From the NCBI GenBank assembly GCA_014529385.2, contig CM043971.1, forward strand, positions 31,515,209 through 31,579,208: a stretch of DNA of 64,000 nucleotides, in the 5' to 3' direction. Of this stretch, positions 34,185 to 46,476 are shown piece by piece (position 1 is the stretch's first letter; every line of letters begins with the position of its first letter). This DNA comes from Adiantum capillus-veneris (Eukaryota; Streptophyta; Polypodiopsida; Polypodiales; Pteridaceae). A model generated the notes under the pieces. It saw only the letters and a program-made list of their open reading frames with translations, did no database searches and was not told the DNA's origin. Both the position numbers and the translations under genes were made by a program.

Positions 34185-35238
34185 TCAAAACTGGCTAATA
34201 AGCGATATAGTGGTTGTGCAATGACGGCATACATATATATGAATCTTTGATAATATCCACAGTGTCCCATGAGGATTGTACTTGTTTGGCATTAGTAGGC
34301 TTGGCAAGTCTACTATGACTCTAATTTTGTTTAGGTTAGTGGTTATGCCATTTCTTGAGACAATATGTCCTAAGATGCGGCCTTGCCTTACCATAAAAAT
34401 GCACTTTTTCGGGTTGAGATAGATTCGATTTTTTCTGCACTTCTCAAATACCTTTTGTAAATGGTCAATATGTTCTTCGCGTATAAGAGAGTGGACACAG
34501 AGATCATCCATATATATTTCTAAGAATATTCTCAAGTATTCTTTGAACGCATGAGTCATTATCCTTTGGAAGGTAGCTGGGGCATTGGTTAGGCCAAAAG
34601 GCATAACTCTATACGCATATATTCCCCATTCTGTGGCAAATGCTATTTTGTGTTGATTCTCTATTGCAATTGCCGATTGGTTATACCCTGAAAACCCATC
34701 TAAAAGGGAATAAGCCCGTTTTCCAGCCACCCTCTCAAGCACATGTTCTGTGATCGGCAAGGGATAATTATCCCTTATTGTGGCTACGTTCACTTTTTTG
34801 AGGTTCACACACACACGCAGCTTTCTGGATTTCATAGATGAATTCAACATCCATCAGCTTGTCAATCTCCTCTTTGATTCGTTTAGCGAATGTGTCATTA
34901 TATGTGTAAGGACACTGTTTGCTAGGTTTGGCATCTGATTTCAAAGGAATTGTATGTTGGCATATCGATGGATCAACTCCTTTGAGGTCTTTGTAGGACC
35001 ATGCAAACACATCTTTATACTTCTTGAGAAGTTGTGTTAGCAGTTCTTCTTCTTCAGACTCTAAATCAGTTGCTATATAGACAGGTCGAGGCTCTTCGCC
35101 TGGCGCAGCGAGGTCTATCCGTTTTGCATTTTTTGGCCCATCGTAAGATTCCTGGTTTATTCTTTCCCTTATTTGTGGTGTCATTATGATTTTTCTGTCC
35201 TGGATGGTGAATTTTTGATAGTGGGATGGTACATTCAT
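34185..35238 (-). pseudogene. reverse transcriptase of E1
   Basis: Minus strand. The first part runs MNVPSHYQKFTIQDRK (35238) through EEELLTQLLKKYKDVFAWSY and RIKEEIDKLMDVEFIYEIQK. After a frameshift, CVNLKKVNVATIRDNYPLPI, AYSLLDGFSGYNQ, VMPFGLTNAPATFQRIM and the catalytic IYMDDLCVHS (about residue 120 of the second frame) follow. CIFMVRQGRILGHIVSRNG and, in another frame, LMGHCGYYQRFIYMYAVIAQ complete it. The usual SPxVxVPKK block is damaged (AACVCEPQKSERS), so part of the fingers domain is lost. Confidence 0.8.
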
Positions 35239-35239
35239 G

Positions 35240-36085
35240 TTTCCTTTTTCTGACTCCTCCTTACCGTCACTTTCTCCCTTAGTAGTCCATACCTCTCATA
35301 ACGACTGTTTTAGTTCTTGGTATTTCTTTTTACGCTCCATTTTGGTCCACTCTGGATCTTTTGTCTTTTCTTGTTTTGATTGGTGAGATTTTCTTGATTT
35401 TGTTTCTGTTTTATTCTTCCGTGCTTGTTTTTATTTCCTCATGCTTCCTTTCCCTTCGAACTCTTGAGAATCTTACTGATATTTGGTCTTTTACACAATC
35501 CTCTGCCTTGACAAGCATTAGATAGTGAGTTTTATCTTTTATCCTGGGCATCAAATTCTCTCTAATTTTGTTTTCTACTCTTTTTTTTCTATAGCATTCC
35601 TGATGTCTAGGGTGTTGATTTGCAAAATCATAAAACTTGATATTCGCGATTGTCTCCCCATGCTCGCCTGAGTTGTGTGAACACTCGTTATCTGCATCGT
35701 TATTTAACTCCATATGCTCATAGGAGTCATAAAACGCTTCTTGTTCTGGTGAATCTACATCCTCATCTCCTGCTGGTATAAGGCTTACCATGCAATAGGG
35801 TAGCACATCATAGCCATCCTTATCGCAAAATTTTGTCGTTGGGCTATCTGTAATGGTACAGACATCCAATGTTGCTAGTATTTGTTCCCATTCTAGAGGT
35901 TCTAAGGCATCTTCGGGAAAAGGTTCCGGAATGTAATCCTTCTCCTCAATAGCTCTTTCTAAGATGCATTCCTCTCTTTTTAAGCTCCCACAATTTGAAG
36001 CTCCGCACATCCATAGCTCTTTTTTGTGCCCTAACCATGCTGGGAGTTCAGACCCTGCCAATGTAGTTGAATCAAACTCTTCCAC
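35240..36085 (-). pseudogene. acidic linker between protease and RT (E1)
   Basis: Minus-strand frame 36085-35411 plus a decayed extension. It starts MEEFDSTTLAGSELPAWLGH and contains acidic text such as GYDVLPYCMVSLIPAGDEDV and EQEAFYDSYEHMELNND, then turns basic (RENLMPRIKDKTHYLMLV). The counterpart in E2 (58629-58990) has VYDVVPYFAVSVIQENEAKE and EFYDSIEHLDLQ. No known domain; it is part of the polyprotein. Confidence 0.6.
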
Positions 36086-36091
36086 TGGTGT

Positions 36092-36730
36092 CTAGTTCAC
36101 ATCCTTGTAACTATGGTCTTTTAGGTATATTTTGGTTGTAGTCTCCCCACATCTGAGGTATATGTGGTCGTAATCCCAATCCTGGACCATCTTTAATTGT
36201 CTCATTAATGGTCTTCCCAAGATGATCTCGTAATTGTTCTTTTTGTCGAAATCAACTATTGCAAATTTATGCTCATACTCGATTCCGCAAGAGGTGACAG
36301 TTACTTTTTCTAAAAGTCCTAGAGGCTTTTCCATGAACCCATCTACCAGTTGCAATTTCATTCTGGTAGATCTCAAAGCCGGTTTTCCCCATTTTTTCCA
36401 GATTTCTTTGGTGGCGATAGCGACTCCCGTTCCACTGTCAAGAATAGCTTTGGAAACTACTCCTTGGAATTCTACTGGTAGTGTGGTATTTCCATCTTCT
36501 ACCAATGTTTTAGGCTGGAAACCATTAATTGTCTCATCTTTTGTATTTGGCACTATGATAGGTTCTCTCCTAGACTCAGAGGTAGTCGTGAGTCTCTTCG
36601 TGTCTACTTGTTTCTCTAGTGTTGGTTTGATAGGAGTTGGTGCTGGTACCTCGTGCCAACTTGCAGGTTTACCAAGCGGATTTTCTATCAAGGATTGGGT
36701 TGTTTCAATCATCTTTTGACACATTTCCAA
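36092..36730 (-). pseudogene. retropepsin of E1
   Basis: Aspartic protease of the Gag-Pol polyprotein. A 212-codon minus-strand frame with GVVSKAILDSGTGVAIATKE (catalytic DSGT), MKLQLVDGFMEKPLGLLEKV, CGIEYEHKFAIVDFDKKNN and EIILGRPLMRQLKMVQDW. This is one of the better-preserved domains in the window: DSG is intact and no internal stop is present. The flanking gag and linker frames are in different phases. Confidence 0.8.
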
Positions 36731-36733
36731 CCT

Positions 36734-38330
36734 CTATGATTTTTCTATTTCTGCATATGGATAATTCATCCATCTTTTCTCTTGGGTTTGGTTGTTTTTG
36801 AGTCCGGCTTCAAGTGCATCTAACTGCTCATTTACTTTTTCTACCAGCATTGATCCTCCTGATCCTGCACTTTTGGGTTCTACTATTTCCTTGGGCCCTA
36901 TTGTTGCCGCAGTGTGTGAGCTTAAACTAGTTAGATCCTCTACCCGCTCTAATCTATCCTTTGTGTGTTTTAACTCCTCGGATAGAGCCGTTTGCATGCT
37001 CCAAGGTTCTGGTGTTGTGGTTTCTTCCGGTGGATAATAGACAGGATTTGCAGCCATTGGAATCTTCATAATATGCATGCATAGGTACCAAAGCCTTCTC
37101 TTCTGGTTAGTTTACCGTTGGTGTGTATCTTTTGCCGACTGGGCTTAATCCTGGTAGGGGTGGTTGTTGCCTCAATACTGGTTGTCGTCTTTCTACACCT
37201 ACAGGTCCTGGTAGGTTGCCTGCTTGATACCTAGGCATCGATGGAAGTTGAGGAGATGCTACCTGAGCTTGGGGAGCATAAGGTCGCTCTCTCACATATC
37301 CCTTGTTATAATAACACTCCTGCGTCACATGGTTTGTCCATTTTTGTTCAATAGCACACCACTTCGGCTGTTTAGCCTAAGGCTTGGCACACATATTAAA
37401 TTTTTTTAGCACTTCGTCCACAAGCTGCTCCTGGATTACAGCTACTTCTCCTTCCGGTGTTGTCTTAGCGGACTTGCTTCCACTTTGTTGTGAGGATGAA
37501 TCGTCATCAAGATCCTTGAATTCACCCTCTTTGTAGACCGCACAATTGTCTACAAGGTAAAGAGCCTCCTTAGTTAACTCATTTAACGTCGTGCTCCTCT
37601 TCATATGTAAGTCCTTCTGGAGATCTCCGTTCCTTAGTCCTTGAATAAATATAAGCATAAGTCTGGACTGAGTAGGCAGTTCTTCCACAGGGCAGAACTT
37701 CACATATCTTTTTAGTCGTAGGGCTGCCTTTCGCATAGATTCCCCTTCTTTCTGTTTGAATTTATGGATTTGTGAGACTGTATTATGAGCTATCCCCCTT
37801 TGTGAGAATCCTCAATAAACTCGTCAAACACCTCCTCCATAGACTCAAAGTCTCTATGCTCCACAGAGTCAAACCAAGTAGCAGCATCCTCTTCTAAGGT
37901 AAGCCCAAACCCCGCAAATTGATTAGGGAAGTCCAAAACTTTTTCAACTCTAATTACATGCACAAAGGCTGCTACATGATCCCTAGGATCTCTGTTTCCC
38001 GTGTATTTTTTGTTTACCCATTTTTGCACCTGAGAAGGTCTAATTCTACGATGGTCTACAAATCTCATGGCATTGGTTCTCCTCGTCCTACTTGATATAC
38101 CTCCTCTGGCCTTCAATAGTGGGAGGGTTTCTCTCCCAGAGGTGCCCCTAAGCCATAATTTCTGATGGTTGTTGCAAGAGGTGGTTCATCTCTTCGAACT
38201 CATTCTATGGGTTGTCTTCCGGGCTGTGCCGACTCTTGAGTTTTTGGCTTACTCTCGCCTTGATTCTGTGAATAGAGTGGTGGTTCTTGTAAATCTCTTA
38301 GCCCTCGTGCGTTTGGATAACCATCTCTAT
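36734..38330 (-). pseudogene. gag capsid part of E1
   Basis: Minus strand. Gag domain signatures: RDPRDHVAAFVHVIRVEKVL, EDAATWFDSVEHRDFESMEE, and, after a frameshift, KRYVKFCPVEELPTQSRLML, FIQGLRNGDLQKDLHMKRST and LNELTKEALYLVDNC. A Pro/Gln-rich stretch (37328-37107) follows. The C-terminus, GSMLVEKVNEQLDALEAGLK with NNQTQEKRWMNYPYAEIEKS, is nearly identical to that of E2 gag (60213-60458). No intact zinc knuckle was found. Confidence 0.7.
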
Positions 38331-38331
38331 T

Positions 38332-39330
38332 TCAGTCTTTTTCTAATGTCGCACTTTGTTGAAGCCATGCCTGCAATGATGGTTGGGTTGCTTGCTGGTT
38401 ATGGTAGTTGAACGTCTGTTGTCGGTTAGAATGTGAGGTTGCGTTGTACTCTTTTGAAAATGGATTTGTCGACTTGCTAGGGGTATAGGTGGACCTTGGT
38501 ACTTCTTCGGGGGCATATGTTGATGTTTCTGAAACCGTTGCCTTTTCTACCTCCTCAGGGAGAATACGTTTGTATTCTCGCCCGTACCTATCAACAAAAA
38601 TGATATCCTTCCCCATAGCAATTTCATAAGAGAATAAGTAAAGAACTTTGTCTTTGCTTAATTCATTTGGGTAGGGTTCTTTGCATCGAAAATAAGAGAC
38701 TACTCCCTCGCTCTCATGCTTGTAAATTCCCACATTCTCATTATAGGTAGAGACCCTAGTTGTTTTTTTATCATACATCAAAAGAGCTCCAGGTCGATCA
38801 ATTTTTGGAGGCGGCACTTAAGCCTCTAAGACCATTTTTACTTTTGCCACATTATCTCCATATCTGTTGTAATCCTCAGGGTTACTAACTATCAGATAGT
38901 GGTTCCCCTTTTCGTCTCGGAATCTATCTCCATCATCATAGACTCGAATTATCTCCAGTCTCTGAGAAGGTCTTTCTTCTATACAAATACACTTGCATCC
39001 CCGATAGTCAGAATAAACTAGGGCTCCCCTAGAGTTTGTTCCTTCTAAGAAGATTATAGTGAACTTGGCATCGTTCAAAGGGTTTTGGGAGGTACTTCCT
39101 CCTAGCATTGGTCCTTCACCGGAGAAACCTCCTGGTTGTTGACTACCCATCATGAAGGACTTATTTGATGAAGTGTCAATATCACTACCCTCCTCAATGA
39201 TTGGTGTTAATGGATCTAGCCTTGCCTGAGTTACACTCTCCTCAGTGGACACTAAGCTAACTTTATCACCTGCCACTTTTTGGTCTCTAGGAATGTGTCT
39301 TCCTGATCTTAAATTCATCAAACTTAGCAA
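38332..39330 (-). pseudogene. gag N-terminal region of E1 with YxDxxG repeats
   Basis: One minus-strand frame with a single internal TAA (38818-38820), from MLSLMNLRSGRHIPRDQ. The recurring pattern is an aromatic residue, Asp, two or three residues, Gly and another aromatic: LVYSDYRGCKC, VYDDGDRFRDEKGNHYLI and FVDRYGREYKRILPEE. The same pattern occurs at 15540-15990 in element NA. No named domain recognised. This region precedes the capsid domain in the same element. Confidence 0.6.
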
Positions 39331-41119
39331 TGCAATTTATCACAAATCCAACCACTCACCTCGCAAGGGTTCAGTTTCCGCACAACTTCTTGCCTTGCCG
39401 CTGAATATACCTGTACACAAGCGTTTAATTTTGGCAATCGAATCAAAGCATTTAACCGCTAGAGGTGGTCTTAGTAATGATTGGTATAACTGGAGGGTTA
39501 ACCTCAACCACTACTGTACTTTATACACTTCGGATGTTCTTGATTAGGTCTGCTAATCTGGAACTGTACTTTACTCGAATGTTTGTCAGTTTAGAGGGAA
39601 AGTCTTAATTCCATCTTTGCTTCGTCAAAAGGTCAAACAAGGTCCAATTTCACTTCTGAAAGAAGTTCCGAAACTCTTAAGTCAATTGGAACATCACTCT
39701 ATGTCCACAGTCAGATTTTGACTTCAATAAGCCCCTGTAGACATCCTACAGGTAGCATGTCTACCTGCTCTGTTTTGGCTGAAATTTGCACTATAGATTC
39801 CCCTTGATGTGCTGAGTCCGCAGCTGCTCTCACTTTGTGATCTGGACACCTATAAGCTGGTCAACTGATCAGAAATCTGTTCCAGCAGCGTGATGTTGGT
39901 CTGACTAGTCAAATCAACTCCAATTTGGACCAAAATTGACTAGGAGACTTGCCTCAGGCTATATAACACCCTGTTATGCCTACAGTCAGATTTTGACTTC
40001 AATATCATGCAGTAGACATCCTACGCGTAGCATGTCTAACTGCTCAAAATTTCTCCAAATACAAACCACAGACTCTTCTTAAGGTGTTGATCACTCTAGT
40101 ATGCTCACAATTGGATTTGGAGTGTTAAATCACAGTGAAAACATCCTACGCGTAGCATGTCTAAGTGATATGTTTGACCCCAAACTTGAGCCACAGCTTC
40201 CCGTTGATGTCAGCAACCCAATGCTCTGCTCAGATTTTAGTTTGGATTTCAAAAGACCCCAATGTTAGCTATCCTAGCCTTTTTTCAGTCAAAAATGCTA
40301 AAGTCTTCTTAAAACCCGATTTTCTCTCCCAATTGAGATGAAACCTTTCTCATGCACTCGATAAATCATGTAGATCATGATCATGAAGCCATCCTATGGT
40401 TTTGGTCTTAAAATAATTCCTTGGCACAATTTGGGTAGGATGTCTGGCAATTTCCTTTCTTTTGGCCTTATCCTGTCAAGATATGGTCAAACTTCCACTT
40501 TCTAGGTGAAAATAGAGTAATTGCTACCTTCTAAACACATTGATCAGCTCAGATTTTAAAAATTCTCACTAGAACACCCTGTAGACATCCTACGCGTAAC
40601 ATGTCTACTGTCTTAAAATTTAACTTTTTTCTGACAGAAGTGCTCCCTATGCTCTGCAGCTCTCTGAGAAATACTCACATAAACTTTTGAACTTCAATTC
40701 AGATTCTAAACACTCTTTTCCATCTTTTACAGCTCGTTGATGAGCCTAACAACAAATATAACATGCATGAAGTGCTCCAGATCATAAATCATGATGTCCT
40801 ACTTACCCTACTCCTACTCATCATGTGAGATGGTGATTTTGGTGTCTCGGTTGCTTCCTGGCCTCTTCGGACTCTCAAGCTTTCCTTTCACCGCCTCTAC
40901 CACTCCTACTCCTACTCCTACTCTCTACACCACAACTTAACTAATACCTAAGTCTACCTAAGTTGAAGGATCTAGACTAGACACTCGCTCCCTAGACTCC
41001 TCCTAAGACCTAGAGAGTCCCCCACCCTCTGATCCTATCTAAATGTAAAACAAGACTTTGGCAAGCTAGAGAATCCCTATCCTCAAGGACTAGTTTCGGT
41101 CACCTACCTAGGGTTTTCC
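39331..41119 (-). other. 5' untranslated leader of E1
   Basis: 1.8 kb without a gene between the primer site and gag, carrying the second palindrome block. Confidence 0.7.
39739..40606. repeat. palindrome array of E1, 5' leader block
   Basis: Sites at 39739-39762, 40014-40037, 40138-40161 and 40583-40606 (half-arm AGACATCCTAC(G/A)), plus a half-site GGTAGGATGTCT at 40434-40445. Starts step by 275, 124 and 445 (284 plus 161 via the half-site). The right arms carry an array-specific change, GCATGTCT instead of GGATGTCT, in three of four full sites. This costs one base pair of symmetry and suggests local homogenisation. Confidence 0.8.
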
Positions 41120-41140
41120 TCCCCGGAAGCAGCGGTGCCA
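41120..41140 (-). other. primer-binding site of E1 (tRNA-Asp-like)
   Basis: The minus strand reads TGGCACCGCTGC then TTCCGGGGA just inside the right LTR, a diverged form of TGGCGCCGTTGCCGGGGA. Confidence 0.65.
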
Positions 41141-41141
41141 A

Positions 41142-42045
41142 TGTTGGTGGATACGCCGCGATGGATGTCAGCACAACGAGAACTCACCTAACAAGATTTG
41201 TCAGCTAAGCATAGGGTGTCAACCTACGCTCGACCAACTATTGACTACTTCCTACAGAGGTCTCTACCCAATGTCTAAGCTACAGCCTTCAAGAGTACAC
41301 AAGAGGAGATTTCCTACAACGCTTTCAAGAGCCAAATACCCATCAAACGTTCTCGAAATGCTACAGATCTTGAGGGAAATCCTATTAACACCAATAGGTC
41401 ACTCTCCCTAAGGTCCAAGAACCAAAACTCCAACCCTAAACACCCGGTGCAAAATCACGTAGGATGTCTGGTTGAAATTTACACGTCAACGTTTCTAAAA
41501 AGTAAAGTGCCTAATGTGTAGCTCTACTCATTGTGAATGTGTGGATATGCTGAAATGCAAAAACAGACAATGTATGCTCACCGAATCACTAGATATAGCT
41601 CATGGGTTGATCTCGCGAAGCCGGGCCATACACCTGCAATGTAGGTGTTGGCGCGTAGCTCTCTTTGGGGGCAACACGTTGCACTTCTCCACACTCGATT
41701 CCGACCACTAGTGTGCGCGTAGCGTCAAGATAAAACTCTCACTCTCTCTCGTACACAGAGTACGTTCAACTCACACAGACAAAAACTTACAAAAATGACA
41801 AGGGTTTTTTTTGCTTTAAGGTCAAAAGTGGTATAAATACTTTACAATCTCAAACCCTAATGTTCCAATTTAACCAGTTTCTCAGTCTAAATGTCAAAAA
41901 TGGTATACAATTTGGAAGCTTCTGCAAGCCCCACTATTTACAAAGGTGAAACGACGGTTTCTTCTTAATTAAGGAATAATTACAAAGGAAATTAGTATCC
42001 CGCCGGGCAATCATCCTCCTTTGAGTGTGTTCAGCCCCGCTAACA
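41142..42045 (-). repeat. 5' LTR of E1
   Basis: Partner of 23281-24216. The size difference includes a 31-base segment present only at about 23343-23380. It has the same half-palindrome (41458-41469). Confidence 0.9.
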
Positions 42046-42050
42046 TTTAT
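42046..42050. other. target-site duplication of E1, right copy
   Basis: TTTAT, matching 23276-23280. Confidence 0.9.
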
Positions 42051-42099
42051 CTTCTCTACCCCATATTTGAGGACGACTATGATTTCAAGAGAGAGGTAA
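42046..42099 (+). other. 3' tail and polypurine tract of CV
   Basis: Continuation of the CV 3' region after E1. It ends AAGAGAGAGGTAA before TGTCATAATAAC, the start of the next LTR. The sequence TTTGAGGACGACTATGATTTC is typical of the end of Ty3/gypsy internal regions. Confidence 0.6.
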
Positions 42100-43685
42100 T
42101 GTCATAATAACTAATATCTAATTCTCCTAAATGATTTTCTCATGTTAAACTAATCATTTAATATGGGGAAGTGCCAAGGGAGAAAAAGCTAGAATATTGG
42201 TTAAGATGGCAGACCGGCCACATTAGGGATCCAAAGGAGGGAGAATAGGGATCCAAAAGGGGGGCCATCTGTAAAAGAGCAAGGTGCAACAATGGGCTTA
42301 AGAGACCCTAAGGTTCAGCCCATTAAGACGTCCAAAATGCTAAGGTTCCAAAATTCAAAGGTTGTGTCCAAAGGTCAAAAGCCTAGGAAAATTGGATGTT
42401 TTGTGTGTGCTCAAAATGTCTTCATGCATCCCTACATAGGAGGGGGCGAGCCCTAGAAGTAGGAGATGAGAGAGAAACACACACACACTCACAAGCTCCT
42501 TTACACAAAGAGAAAGAGGGACACATGTCAGCTCCCTAGCCCAGATGCCCACAAGGTGTACTCAAATCCTATTGGATGGCCATGGAGGTGGACCAATGAG
42601 AATTAGGCTAGAGTAAATCTAATTTAATTAGTTTAGAAACACTTAATAAAAGAACCAATAAGAAGTAAGCTCTCTAGAAGACTATTGGACAGTCTCCCAA
42701 GGGGTCCAATGAGCAATCAACAGCCCAATGGCTTGCCTGAATCCTATTGTCCAGGAGACAAAGGGGTCCATTGAGAGTTTAGTTGCACTAATTAATTACC
42801 TAAAGCTCTCATAAAAGGGGAAAGGGGGACACATGTGAGAATCCTATCACTTACGCTGCTTATTCGCTAAGCCTGGCATGGGCCAATAGGGTGTGAGCAT
42901 GAGCAAATAGCAAGAGGGGTTGACCAAGAGAGAGAGGGGGCTAATTTCTCAAAGGCACTATTGCATACACACTCACACTAGTCCATGTTTGGAGTAAGAA
43001 GACTCTCCCTCTTTCTCCTTCTCAAGCTTTAATGGAAAGCTTATCACCTACCCCAAGCTTGTGAGAAGGGAGGCCTACACCAACAACTCTTGGCTTTGTG
43101 ATGCAATCCAACCAAGAGCCAAGCTTCAATGAATGCTCATCTCCTCTACCATGCTAATAACTAAGCTAAGCTATGCTAATATGAGTGATTATGTGAGGAT
43201 ATGTACATATTTCTCGTAAGACTACTCCTTCTTCCTCTCAATCTACTCTCATACCCCGCTATCTCTCACCATCTTCGAAGGTGTGTGAGGTCTTGGGTCT
43301 GAAACCATGAGGGAATTGATGTTGTGTTTAATAAGTGTTTTGCTTAGTGCTTGAAGTTTCCATCTTCATTGCACTAGCTGGTATTGAAGGAACACAAAGA
43401 ATTGTATTGCAAAGTGTCTCTCTTGATGAGAGAAACCATAATACAAAGCCTTTTGGAGGGGGGACCGGCTCCAAGTAAATCCGGTCCTCAACTGTTGTCA
43501 ATAGATTAATTTCTCTCTCTCTTTTGAAGTATTGTTCATGCCATCTATCTAGGTGTTATACTTTTTGTTGCTCTCTCCACCCAAGCACTCTTGTTATTCT
43601 CATTAGGAATCTATTCTAATGAAATGCTCACTATATTCATGCTATTTTCCGCTACACACAAGTTACTAGGCCATTAAATGTTACA
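42100..43685 (+). repeat. second LTR of CV
   Basis: Copy of 16106-17704, with a short (CA)n tract. It is at once the 3' LTR of the copy on its left and the 5' LTR of a second internal region on its right. Confidence 0.85.
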
Positions 43686-43686
43686 T

Positions 43687-43698
43687 TGGTATCACAGC
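43687..43698 (+). other. second primer-binding site of CV (tRNA-Met type)
   Basis: TGGTATCACAGC follows the LTR by one base. Confidence 0.75.
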
Positions 43699-44087
43699 AC
43701 AAAGTTTCTCTTTTCTTGCTCAAGAAGGGAGGTCCTCAAGCTAGCTATAAATGGTTGGAACTATTAATTGCATTTGAGTATGTAGAATAGGGATTTTTCA
43801 ACCTTGCAATGTGCTTGCCTTCGTGCAGATAACGAGGCATCACCATCAAGAGCTATGGTCTTAATAGTGGATTCCTACGGGGTTTGCCGATGGCTTAACC
43901 ACTATTGAGCTATTAGAAGCTTGATAGGAGCCGGTGCTGTTTTGGTGTTGAACGACCCTCTTTTCTATTCCTTGCAATTAATGGTATTCGAGCCATGGGT
44001 ACATTATCTTGAGTGCTTTTTATAAAGGGGTAAAGAGGAGTAGCAACTAGGGCTTGAAGTGCCAATATACACCTAAAAGTTTTTAGA

Positions 44088-45623
44088 ATGGCTGACAATA
44101 GTAAAGAGAGTGAAATTATGTTGATACCTTTGATTTCGCTAATGAGCAGGCTACTAATGATGCCCCGATGCTTGTTAACTATCTTATTTCTAGGCTTCAA
44201 CAAGCCATGGGCAATCCATCCCTCCAAAGTGAAGTGCAACGGTAGCTTTGTGCTCATGGGATTCTCCAAGCTCCCCACCATGACGTGAGAGCACCTAGGA
44301 AGTCTCCTTGCAAGACTTCCAAAAGAGTCCTCTCTCCGATTCGGGAAGAAGAAGAAGATCCATACGATGGGATTCTTGATGATGCATCTCCTTCTCAAAG
44401 GAGAACTCAAGAGCCCCCACTGAAGGAATGAGAAAGAAGTGAGTCTCTTGCCACCTCGGTGGAGATGGCTCCATAGGCGGCGGGCTAAATGCTCTCCATC
44501 ACCTCCAAAACGGAGAAGACCATTGCACACTTCTCCACACCATAATTCAAAGAGGGATGAAAAAAAGGAAGAGAAGAAAAAGGCAAAAAAGAGGACACCC
44601 TCTTCTCCATCTTCTTTATCCTCTTCCTCTTATGAAAGTGATGCTGCATACAAAGAAGATCAAGGCAAGAAAAAGGCCAGAAAGAGGTCACCCTCTTCTC
44701 CATCTTCCTCAAATTCTTCATCTTCTGAGGAAAGTGATGGTGCAACTTTTGAACCATAAAAAAGCAGAGGGCATAGGAAATCCTATGCCACGTGAAAGAG
44801 GTTGTCCAAGCTCAAGAAGTTCAAAGAGGGAGGGAATAGCATCTCTTTTCTTAACTACAATGGCACCTTTGGTGCTACGGACAAAGTCTTGGCCTTTATC
44901 CAACAATTCAATGCGGCATTTGGAGATGAGGGCTTCACAGAGTCCTTTAAGCTACACCATGTAGCTATTCACTTTCAAAAGTCTGTCAGGCAATGGTGGT
45001 CTAGCCTACGAGACAACGGTGAAGCTCCATGAACATGGAAATCTTTAAGAGCTTCCATTATGAAGCAGTTTTTGGCCACCAATGCCAAAGACAAAGTACT
45101 CACTAAATGGTGAAGCTTGAAGATTTCTCCCTACGTCCATTCACAAATATGTAGATAAGTTTTGGGACTTACAACTCAAAGCCACTGTCTTCAAAAAGTT
45201 GGATTTTGGAGAGCAAAAGCAACAATTTTGTGCGGGCTTAACTGAAGAAATGGTGGAGTATGTCAACTCCCAAAGGCCACGCACCATATCGGCGGTTATA
45301 CACCATACTATGGTGGCTTCTCGAATCAATTTCCAAACAGGGGCTAAGAGAAATTCTAAGCCCACAAAAAACAAGGGTTCCAATGATCCTAAGAAGAAGG
45401 ACAATGTCCCAAAGTCTCCTAAAGGAAATTCCAACAAAGCTAAGGAGAAGGAAGTTTATAAAGGCAAAACAAACTCTCTTGAAGAGCTTGAGCGTTAGCA
45501 ACCACTATTTCAAGTGCGGCGAGCAAGGGCATGCATACCGCACTTGTCCCCAAAAGAACACCCGTCATGAACCTCCTAGAGCTACCTTGGTCAGAATCCA
45601 AGAGGAGGAAACTCAGCACAAAG
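44088..45623 (+). pseudogene. gag of CV, second copy, truncated
   Basis: Near-duplicate of 18104-19690. It starts MADNSKESE at 44088 and runs through the same Lys/Ser segment. The Gag domain has YNGTFGATDKVLAFIQQFNA, HFQKSVRQWWSSLRDNGEAP and FCAGLTEEMVEYVNSQRPRT. The zinc knuckle is better kept than in the first copy: YFKCGEQGHAYRTCPQ has Cys, Cys, His and Cys except that the first Cys is Tyr. After QEEETQHKD the sequence departs from the first copy at about 45623 and no protease or RT follows. Confidence 0.75.
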
Positions 45624-46476
45624 ACCAAGGCTGGTCACCCACAGATGACAATACAAAGTCCTCAAGCACAGCTCAAATGGATACTAATATCAAGAAAAGC
45701 TTATTGAAGATGATTCATCTCCATCGAACAGAACTTAAAAAGAGCTTAAAGCAGATCAGGCATCAAGAAGTGAAGATCAAACAGAACAAAGAGCAACCAC
45801 AAAAGTTAGAAGTTAAGAAGAACAAGGTTGCAAACAACCAAGCATTAGGAAGAGAATGAGGTCTAGGAGGGCCTCTTTATTTGGCAATTTAAGGAAGTCA
45901 AACCTTTAGTATTAAGAAAGTAATCAAAAGACGACTTTCAAATTCAAACATGCAAAATGGCTAGTTTATTTGAATTCAAAGTTTCCCCCCAAAATGGAAT
46001 TTAAAATCTAGCGGGTAAAACCATATCATGTAGCATATCTATGAAAAGAGCTCGACGTGTAGACTGCAAATGTATGATCTTCGCTCAAATTGGAGATCAT
46101 ATGTGGGAGTTATGGAAGACCAAAAATCATAAAGCTTTCCACCTCCTTTTTAGAGGGAAAAGTGCATCCTTTGACCACTCTTACACATCTCTTACACACC
46201 CACCATTCTTGCACACCTGGCAAACACCTATTTGTCAAAATGTTAATCCCCTCAATAAGCTCATGCAAATTAAAGAATATGCCCTCCTACACCCATACTC
46301 TTCCTAATGAAGCAATAGGAAGTCCAAAGATTAATCAGACATTGATAGTTGAATCAATCGATGCAAGTCAGATTGGAAGATAGAGTCTCAAGTCACCCTC
46401 CATAGAGACACATTTAGATCAAGATGAGACCATGGAAAAAGGAGGATAGAAATCTTCAATAGGAACAACAATAAGA
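45624..46476 (+). pseudogene. internal region of NA, Lys/Gln-rich coding remnant
   Basis: Sequence resumes here as NA. The first frame continues to 45859 with a helical, Lys/Gln-rich composition (ELKKSLKQIRHQEVKIKQNK). It is followed by a separate frame 46041-46307 (MKRARRVDCKCMIFAQIGDH). No known domain. It precedes the protease-like domain and may be the rest of the NA gag-like protein. Confidence 0.35.

Noticed and set aside
43913-44530. 205-codon minus-strand frame at 43913-44530
   Set aside because: It is antisense to the second gag copy; no known motif, and the corresponding stretch of the first copy (18099-18296) is broken.
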